From: Chitinophagaceae bacterium
Lineage (GTDB): Bacteria; Bacteroidota; Bacteroidia; Chitinophagales; UBA10324
Length of the DNA stretch: 64,000 nucleotides
Direction: 5' to 3'
NCBI GenBank assembly: GCA_016704325.1
Contig: JADJAG010000008.1
Span: forward strand, 186,001-250,000
Shown piece after piece: positions 58,053-64,000 of the stretch. The position numbers were made by a program, and so were the translations under genes. The notes under the pieces were generated by a model. The model was not told the DNA's origin. It ran no database searches and was given only the letters and a program-made list of their open reading frames with translations. The stretch's first letter is position 1. The number at the start of each line of letters is the position of its first letter.

Positions 58053-60095
58053 TTAGGAAATCAGAAAATCGTAGATTTCTTTTGTTAATTTTTTAGCGCT
58101 ATTACTCATTTCATTCCACGCCATACTTTGAGATAATATTCTAGCAAACTTAAGTTTGTAATGAGGCTTCAACGTGCCACTTTTTTCAAACAATGAATGC
58201 GGAATCGCATTTCGAAATTTATTAAGTGTAAATAATTGACCCAATTTAACATGTTTATATTCATGTTCAGAGAATGCAACCGCACTAATTTTTTCTTTCA
58301 CGATCCTATTAGTCAATAATGGTAAGTTTCGTTTTAGTTGGTCAACACTCATCAAGTTTTCTATCTCAGAAACTGACAAATATTTATACATAAAGTTTTT
58401 TGTTTCTTGATCTTTAAAAACAAGATGCTTCTTTTCCTTTCCAGAATCACGATCTGCTATAAGAATAATTTTATTATGCAAAAATTGAGCTTTGATTTTT
58501 TCAGACAATTTAAAATCGGTTTCTATTCTACTATGTGAGTCCGTAAAAAGAAAATGCATGACATTTGATCCCGAATACTCAAAGAATGCATAATCTATAT
58601 CCTCGTTGAGTTTAATTAAATCCTGAGAATGCATGTATGCTTTCAAAAAAGCTTTTATAATAATTCTATCAGTTATACCTTCAACCCATATGGATTTATT
58701 TGCAAGGAAAACAGAAGAATTTAATACACCGAGTTTATTCAGAATATCAGTGTCGTTATTTTTTACGGCCTTTATAGAAAAAACATTTTTTTCTGCACCG
58801 TATAACTTTTCTATAGTAAATATCGAAATACCATTAGTTAATTCTAAAGTCAAATCTAATAAGTGATTAGAATGTGTTGTAAGAAAAAACTTCAAATTCT
58901 TGGAGTTAATATAGGGATCGTTGATTAATTGCTGAAGGAATAACCGTTGCATTCCTGGATGCAAATTCATTTCCGGTTCTTCAATAAATATCCAAGAATT
59001 TGGTTCGACCATGTAAATTGGATATAGTAAAATCATCAAAGATTGGACACCATCTCCTAAATCATGAAGATTCCTGTCTTCACCCTTTATCCAAATATTC
59101 AAATGTTCCTCATTTTCATTATTTGTTTCACTCGCTATTATATCAACTGTCTCAGTACCAAAAAATGTTTTGCCTAAAAATGCTTCATACTTTTCAAACT
59201 TATTTCGTACTTCCTTTATATTATTTCTCGCCTTTTTTACCGCTTGATAGAAATTTAATCCGGTCTGAATATCTATTCCTTTTTTCTCTAATTCCTTTGC
59301 TTCTATTCCGTAGTTTTGCATTATAGAGGCAGCAAAAATGTTCTTTCGAATTTTTATTGAAGTTGGACTTTCATTTATATCTTTATCATAAAGGGAAATA
59401 GCACTTCTAAGTGTTGGAATATAAATTCTTGATGGAGGAGTTGGACTTAATATTTCAACATTAATTAGCTGACCTAAATATTCAATTGTATTTTCAATGT
59501 ATTTCAAGTGTATTTCAGAAAATTTATAATGACCAATTGAATTTATTAAACTTTTAGATAAACTCCTTCTTACTTGTTCTGAATCAGGATTTTTACATAG
59601 CTCTATAGATAATAGTAGTTCGTTGTAAACTTTTTTAAACGGATCTTGCCAATTTTCATTTTTGACGTGAATATTGTTTACAAATTTTTCAAATTCTGTT
59701 TTTAAAGAATTGAAATATCTAGAATCAAATTGAATATGAGTACCAGGATACTGCTGAAGTAACCATTTATGTGAAGAGTTAATTGAATTGCTCTCGTAAT
59801 ATTTTGGATCTAAGACACCCACCTGATAGGAAAAGCGAGGGTTTTCACCAGAGATCAAATCACAATTTTTTAAAATTTGCTTTTGGATATCTTCAATTTT
59901 TAGCGATGAAATTGTTAGAAATTCATCAGACCTCAAAATTCCTCGAAGCAACCTACTCTTTCCTGAATTATTTGATCCAACTAGGATGTTTATTTTCTGA
60001 ATTGGGCCCCAGAATTGTATTTCGCTTTCTTCACCATCCCAGAGATAGGCGGCATTATTTAAATATTTATGTATGTGTTTAAATATAAAATACAT
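58053..60095 (-). CDS. OLD-family AAA ATPase/TOPRIM endonuclease
   Basis: A 680-residue cytosolic protein. The N-terminal SMC-like ATPase has Walker A GSNNSGKSRLL (about 40-50), a signature-like LGDGVQSLMILL and Walker B WIFIEEPEMNLHPG (about 368), with a switch His in FFLTTHSNH (about 406). The C-terminal TOPRIM domain has WVEGITDRIIIKAFL (catalytic Glu, about 472) and ILIADRDSG (Asp pair, about 548). This is the order of OLD nucleases, which act in phage defence or DNA repair. No UvrD/REP-type helicase (GajB) is adjacent, so it is a stand-alone class 1-like OLD rather than Gabija. It sits inside an island with a restriction system. Confidence 0.88.
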   Translation of the reverse strand: MYFIFKHIHKYLNNAAYLWDGEESEIQFWGPIQKINILVGSNNSGKSRLLRGILRSDEFLTISSLKIEDIQKQILKNCDLISGENPRFSYQVGVLDPKYYESNSINSSHKWLLQQYPGTHIQFDSRYFNSLKTEFEKFVNNIHVKNENWQDPFKKVYNELLLSIELCKNPDSEQVRRSLSKSLINSIGHYKFSEIHLKYIENTIEYLGQLINVEILSPTPPSRIYIPTLRSAISLYDKDINESPTSIKIRKNIFAASIMQNYGIEAKELEKKGIDIQTGLNFYQAVKKARNNIKEVRNKFEKYEAFLGKTFFGTETVDIIASETNNENEEHLNIWIKGEDRNLHDLGDGVQSLMILLYPIYMVEPNSWIFIEEPEMNLHPGMQRLFLQQLINDPYINSKNLKFFLTTHSNHLLDLTLELTNGISIFTIEKLYGAEKNVFSIKAVKNNDTDILNKLGVLNSSVFLANKSIWVEGITDRIIIKAFLKAYMHSQDLIKLNEDIDYAFFEYSGSNVMHFLFTDSHSRIETDFKLSEKIKAQFLHNKIILIADRDSGKEKKHLVFKDQETKNFMYKYLSVSEIENLMSVDQLKRNLPLLTNRIVKEKISAVAFSEHEYKHVKLGQLFTLNKFRNAIPHSLFEKSGTLKPHYKLKFARILSQSMAWNEMSNSAKKLTKEIYDFLIS

Positions 60096-60429
60096 AACAA
60101 TTTGTTTAAAGCATTATTGTTTATCTTAAATCAATACAACACTCCTGCCAGGTTAATTTCAAAATAAAATTTAACTATTTAATTAAACTATCTTTTAAAG
60201 TTCAACAAAAGTAATAATAGGAAAACAGTTTTTGCTTTGTATCTACTAACAAATGAATAAATCATTATCAGGGTACTATTTCTTCTACTTTTAAGATACC
60301 TGCCCACAATGCGATTGAAGAAGTCTTAAACAAGATTGTTGAAACCCGCTTTTTACTAACACAAATACTCTTCAAACCCGAAATAGCAGAGGTCTGAAAA
60401 CCTGACCTCTGTAGAACAGTTATTGAAAC
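60096..60429. other. Intergenic region between OLD nuclease and small island gene
   Basis: About 330 bp of AT-rich DNA holding the OLD promoter on the minus strand and the end of the 60430 gene. GCTTTTTACTAACAC and CCTGACCTCTGTAG are present; the pair AGGTCTGAAAACCTGACCT (about 60391-60409) makes a short hairpin that could terminate the 60430 gene. Confidence 0.45.
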
Positions 60430-60849
60430 TTACAATGCAATGATTTTTGCTACTGCAGCGCGTTTGGTCATTTCAAGTCGGTTAAGGTGATTTTTAACTC
60501 GATTGCTCATTTCATGAAACTCTGAAAGCAACCTAACCTGGTTCCAGAATTTATCTCCTTCAAACCGAACAATGGAATCAGCCTGATCTACAAGCATTAC
60601 CAGTTCACTTTTTCTAAGGAAAGGAATTACAGAACCCACTAAGTGAACCCTGAAATGATTTGACTGCCACAGGCCGTAGCAGATCCAGAAGTATTTATCC
60701 CTTTCTTCTTCTGATTTGCAGGAAAAGACAAAGCAGTTGGGACAGGCAGCATCCAAAGGTTTTCCAGCATTGAGCCCTTTGGAGAGGATAAAGAAATGAA
60801 TGCCCGGAAGTTGTTGTCCGGCTGAGTAACAGGTGATGCGGTTTTTCAT
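60430..60849 (-). CDS. Small conserved-type island protein (DUF6943-like)
   Basis: A 139-residue soluble protein. It has an N-terminal part (GQQLPGIHFFILSKGLNAGKPLD), a Cys pair (ACPNCFVFSCKSEEERDKYFWICYGLW), then HLVGSVIPFLRKSELVMLVDQA and a C-terminal helical stretch. The GLW...GSVIPF wording recalls DUF6943 proteins of Bacteroidota integrative elements; this is from memory and uncertain. No enzyme motif. It shares its structured leader with radC, suggesting common regulation. Confidence 0.65.
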   Translation of the reverse strand: MKNRITCYSAGQQLPGIHFFILSKGLNAGKPLDAACPNCFVFSCKSEEERDKYFWICYGLWQSNHFRVHLVGSVIPFLRKSELVMLVDQADSIVRFEGDKFWNQVRLLSEFHEMSNRVKNHLNRLEMTKRAAVAKIIAL

Positions 60850-61276
60850 AAGCTTTTTTTCCGCACCACCATCAGGCGCAAGCGATGGCTGTCAAGAGTC
60901 ATGATATCATCAGCAATAGATACCCATCATGACTTGTCTTGCTCTTGACGGCCATCATGAGTAAAGGGATATCTTTGCGGAAATAAAAGTGGTTGAAAAA
61001 CCTGCTGGGATTGGGTACAATATTCCTTACATTTCTTTCTCTAAATTATAAGGATTTAGTCCTGGAACTTGCGACAGGATAGTTTTTCAAGATATAGCCA
61101 TTACACGCTCCTCGTATAAAAATGCGAACAAAGTCTCCTTACGAGTGCCGATTAAAAGAGACGAGATCTGCATTAGGGATTGCAGTGGAAATCCTTTTTG
61201 TCCAATTGCTGTAACTAAAAACAAAAAGATTGCAACGTAAAGCCCGACCCGGAGGGGAATGCCAAATAAATTTAAT
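60850..61276 (-). promoter_or_regulatory. Structured leader and inverted repeats upstream of small island gene
   Basis: A long inverted repeat GTCAAGAG (60891-60898) / CTCTTGAC (60942-60949) encloses TCATGAT (60899-60905) / ATCATGA (60926-60932), followed by TATCTTTGCGG (60971) as in the radC leader. Further on, a bulged stem AATCCTTTTTGT / ACAAAAAGATT (61190-61231) lies beside GATTGCAGTGGAAATCC and GCCCGACCCGG, wording I associate from memory with Bacteroidota integrative elements. No gene is seen. Confidence 0.45.
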
Positions 61277-62203
61277 TTACATTTTCTGGAATTTTCTCAT
61301 CTCAGAAACATATATTAAAGAAACATAATTATCACTACTGGCTTCAAAGAGAAACTTGTTATCTTTTTTTTCATATCCAGATTGCCACTTATGAAATATT
61401 GGCAAGAGCTCCTTGTGCTGTGAAATAGAACTGAATATAACTTTCTGTTTTGAACTATAACTTTCCCCTGTCAAAGATTTTTTTGAAAATAATGGATTGA
61501 CAAGCTTTGATTCAAATACAAAGGGAGCATTAATTGAACCTCCTTCATTTGTTTCAAAATCAAAAAGAGGCTTGCAAACAACTAAGTAACTGGGAGGCAA
61601 TTCTTTATTGTTAACTAATACAAGATGCAAACTGAAAAGTACTATTTTCTCTCCTTGATTTTCCATCACTAAATATTTATCAATTTCAGCTCCAAAAATC
61701 TGTTTGTTGAATTGCTCAAATAGTTTAGTCCTTTCCAACCGAAGGTTTACATCTTCATACATTTCATTTATAATTCGATTAATGAATTCAATCCTGTTCC
61801 AAACCATTATTCCACCATAGCTATGTCTCTGAGGATGGGAATAATGATTCCGCATAAACTCAAGATGCTTCAAGGTTTGAAGATCTGTGTCAAAAAGATT
61901 CAAATTTGTGAGCCTCGAGATAAGTGGTTTGAAAGTTTGATTTCTTGTTTTTGGGTTAAAATCTCGAAGGCGAATATTCATCGACATTTCAAAAGTGTGT
62001 ATTGCTTTTGCATATGCTTCATCAATTAGCTTATATTCGTAATAACTCAATGCTAACAGTTTTTCTACAACTTCAAAATTTCGAATAACATCATTGGGTA
62101 CTTCTTTTTTAAAATAGAATTCTGGAATGTTTGAACAATATTCGTCAAATGTTAATTGGCCGAAAAATACATGCGGTTGAAGATGTTTTTCAGAAAAGGT
62201 CAT
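61277..62203 (-). CDS. HEPN-domain protein (Abi-like), linked to HsdR
   Basis: A 308-residue protein in two parts. The N-terminal helical part (about 38-160) has FEVVEKLLALSYYEYKLIDEAYAKAIHTFEMSM and the HEPN nuclease motif R118-N-H-Y-S-H123 (RNHYSH, the Rx4H pattern with a polar residue after Arg). The C-terminal part (170-308) is beta-rich (EKIVLFSLHLVLVNNKELPPSYLVV), not recognised, possibly the sensor or effector-partner surface. The start codon lies 9 bp behind the hsdR stop, and an AAGGAA Shine-Dalgarno-like sequence overlaps that stop. The layout recalls anticodon nucleases tethered to type I restriction systems. RNA cleavage upon phage evasion of restriction is an inference. Confidence 0.8.
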   Translation of the reverse strand: MTFSEKHLQPHVFFGQLTFDEYCSNIPEFYFKKEVPNDVIRNFEVVEKLLALSYYEYKLIDEAYAKAIHTFEMSMNIRLRDFNPKTRNQTFKPLISRLTNLNLFDTDLQTLKHLEFMRNHYSHPQRHSYGGIMVWNRIEFINRIINEMYEDVNLRLERTKLFEQFNKQIFGAEIDKYLVMENQGEKIVLFSLHLVLVNNKELPPSYLVVCKPLFDFETNEGGSINAPFVFESKLVNPLFSKKSLTGESYSSKQKVIFSSISQHKELLPIFHKWQSGYEKKDNKFLFEASSDNYVSLIYVSEMRKFQKM

Positions 62204-62212
62204 ATTTAGATT

Positions 62213-64000
62213 TTATTCCTTGCTGTACTTTTTAAAATTCTCCGCCTGCTCAAATATCTCCTTAAACACCTCATCCTTCGGGACAGGCGGATAACCATGC
62301 TCCGCAAGTATCAATATCAAATCCATCTTTAATTCAGCTTTAATATCGTCACGCTGCGACCAATCCGTATATCGGGCTTTGTCATCAACAACATTTTTTA
62401 CCGCTTGCGAAAGCTTAATTAGTTTGCCTTCGGGATATTCAAAACTGTATTTCATTGCAATGGCTTTCAGAATATCAAAAAATGCCTTTTCCTCAAAGTC
62501 AATTCCTAAATCCGTAAATGAGTTACGCTCCTTTTGTAAATCCCGGAACAGGTTTGCAAACTGTTCCGCTACGTCATCCAGTACATCACTTTGCATGGCC
62601 TGGAAATCCTTTCTTTCATTATAGAGGTCCACCAGCATTTTCATCTTCTTCGTAAAGTCAATACCCTTAATTCTGTTAACCTTCTTAAATTCTTCAATAG
62701 CTTGCGAAAGCAACTTCTGAAGCAATTTTATTTTGGTATTCGGTAATTTGATCTTATCAATCTTCGCCAGGTATTCATCGCTGAAGATATCAGCATTGGA
62801 GTTCGGGTCATTTTTGTCTATTTTAAATAGTTCTTCCACTCCATCACTGATTAAGGCTTCCTCAATCATTTTTCTAACCTTGTCATTCATCTGTGCAGTG
62901 TCGGGTGCTTCGCCGACTGATATCTTATGAATGATGGCTTTTATCGCGAAATAGAAATGGATGTAATCCCTTTCTGTTTCGCTTATCTCTTCGCTGGAGC
63001 AACATAAATCATAAGCGTATCGTAATTTTTTTACCCAACCCATAAACCGGGTCTCCATTTCTTTGGTGAGCTGGACAAATTCCACAGCACGGTTCAGGCA
63101 ATCTAACTTTTGCAATGGGGTTCCTTCAAAAAAAGGATGAATGTCAAATTTGTGGAAAAACCTTGCCAACAAATCCAACTGATCCTTTACTAGTACAACT
63201 GCTTTGTCAACATCTTCAAAATCGTCAGTATGCACGCTGGAATACCTTTTCAGCGCAAAGTTCATGTTGGACTTGATACCGATGTAATCTACCACCAACC
63301 CTACCTCCTTTCCTTCATATACACGGTTAACTCTTGAAATGGTTTGGATCAGCGAATGTTGTTCTACCGGCTTATCAATATAAATGGTCTCAAGGAATGG
63401 AACATCAAATCCCGTAAGCCACATATCTACCACCATTGCAATCTTGAAGTTGGACTTTTCATTCTTAAACTGACGGTCCAGTTCCTTCCTGTCTTCCTTG
63501 GTACCGAGCATATCGTACATTTCTTTTGGATCATCCTTATGCCGGGTCATCACCATTTTTATTTTTTCAATGGGTTTCAATTTCTGTTTTTCCTCCTCCG
63601 AAAGCACAGCACCCTCTTCACAATCCCTGATTTCTGCCCACTCCGGACGTAAGGCAATGATTTCTTTATACAGATCATAGGCAATGGGACGACTGCTTGA
63701 AACAAACATCACTTTCCCTTTTACACTGGCGCCTTCTTCAATCTTCCTTTCATAATGCTCAATAAAATCTGCCGCAAGCAATTTCAGGCGCTTAGGATCG
63801 CCTAAAATGACTTCCATTTGCGTGACCGCCCTTTTGCTTTCCTCAATCTGGTATTCATTAGTGCCTTCAATGGCGCACTTCTTATAGTATTCCTCAATCT
63901 CCTGCAGTTTTGCCTCATTCAATAATACTTTGGCAGCCCGTCCTTCATAAACAATTCGAACGGTGATTTCATCATCCACAGATTCCTTCATGGTATAGGC
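62213..64000 (-). CDS. hsdR: Type I restriction endonuclease subunit HsdR, C-terminal part
   Basis: The open frame runs from the stop at 62213 through the right window edge without a start; translation across the edge reads AYTMKESVDDEITVRIVYEGR, so the N-terminal nuclease (PD-ExK) and first helicase motifs lie outside. Visible are SF2 translocase parts VMFVSSSRPIAYDLY (motif IV), MVVDMWLTGFDVPFLETIYIDKPV (motif V) and QTISRVNRVYEGKEVGLVVDYIG (motif VI), then the C-terminal EcoEI-type helical domain. HsdR translocates and cuts DNA in complex with HsdM/HsdS, expected further right. A HEPN gene follows in the same operon. Confidence 0.93.
   Translation of the reverse strand, partial: AYTMKESVDDEITVRIVYEGRAAKVLLNEAKLQEIEEYYKKCAIEGTNEYQIEESKRAVTQMEVILGDPKRLKLLAADFIEHYERKIEEGASVKGKVMFVSSSRPIAYDLYKEIIALRPEWAEIRDCEEGAVLSEEEKQKLKPIEKIKMVMTRHKDDPKEMYDMLGTKEDRKELDRQFKNEKSNFKIAMVVDMWLTGFDVPFLETIYIDKPVEQHSLIQTISRVNRVYEGKEVGLVVDYIGIKSNMNFALKRYSSVHTDDFEDVDKAVVLVKDQLDLLARFFHKFDIHPFFEGTPLQKLDCLNRAVEFVQLTKEMETRFMGWVKKLRYAYDLCCSSEEISETERDYIHFYFAIKAIIHKISVGEAPDTAQMNDKVRKMIEEALISDGVEELFKIDKNDPNSNADIFSDEYLAKIDKIKLPNTKIKLLQKLLSQAIEEFKKVNRIKGIDFTKKMKMLVDLYNERKDFQAMQSDVLDDVAEQFANLFRDLQKERNSFTDLGIDFEEKAFFDILKAIAMKYSFEYPEGKLIKLSQAVKNVVDDKARYTDWSQRDDIKAELKMDLILILAEHGYPPVPKDEVFKEIFEQAENFKKYSKE

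Noticed and set aside
58053..60095. Gabija (GajA) or PARIS/retron assignment for the OLD-like gene
   Set aside because: No UvrD-like helicase, AriA/AriB split or reverse transcriptase is adjacent.

Overview
The window looks like chromosomal DNA of a Bacteroidota bacterium, probably from the Chitinophagia/Sphingobacteriia side (inference). Eight large secreted proteins end in C-terminal domains of the type IX secretion (T9SS) sorting kind. A LytS/LytTR two-component pair, DUF2911, DUF5995 and DUF6370 proteins, and promoter-like boxes of the Bacteroidota form TAnnTTTG point the same way. The DNA is moderately AT-rich and the genes are mostly short transcription units.

Region 1 (1-44 kb) is housekeeping and surface/periplasm biology. 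It holds a translation-throttle ABC-F ATPase (ettA), periplasmic thioredoxin-fold proteins, a dienelactone hydrolase, three metallopeptidases (M1, DUF885, M61), and T9SS cargo (delta-60 repeat, SBBP repeat, parallel beta-helix/PKD and esterase-like proteins). It also has a LytTR signalling pair, a cytochrome b-like membrane protein translationally coupled to a decaheme cytochrome c, a YitT-family membrane protein, a PqqB-like MBL hydrolase, and an aspartate-to-fumarate cluster (aspartase, Dcu antiporter, outer-membrane porin).

Region 2 (44-54 kb) holds a LOG-family protein, a beta-CASP MBL exonuclease, a K+-channel-like protein, an outer-membrane barrel protein, a TPM-domain protein, a sugar MFS transporter and an S74-chaperone T9SS protein. 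Five of these genes are broken by seven one-base changes, all in short A/T homopolymers. Sequencing or assembly error is the simplest explanation, with true decay as the alternative.

The intergenic DNA of regions 1 and 2 is unusually repeat-rich. It contains a MITE-like element with 13-14 bp terminal inverted repeats (two near-complete copies and two remnants, each just upstream of a gene and in the same orientation), two arrays of an 85-86 bp palindromic repeat in opposite orientation, a 24-bp VNTR behind ettA, a 97-bp tandem duplication and two 28-G tracts.

Region 3 (about 54.4-64 kb) looks like an integrative genomic island with a defence load. It begins beside a tRNA-3'-end-like fragment and a Bacteroidota-type tyrosine recombinase. 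It continues with non-coding hairpins and a 55-bp tandem repeat array, a RadC/JAMM protein typical of mobile elements, a stand-alone OLD-family ATPase/TOPRIM nuclease, a small conserved-looking protein, and a HEPN protein (RNHYSH motif) nine bases behind the 3' end of a type I restriction HsdR gene that runs off the window. The HsdR-HEPN pair, reminiscent in layout of anticodon nucleases linked to type I restriction systems, is the best candidate here for an undescribed immune module.
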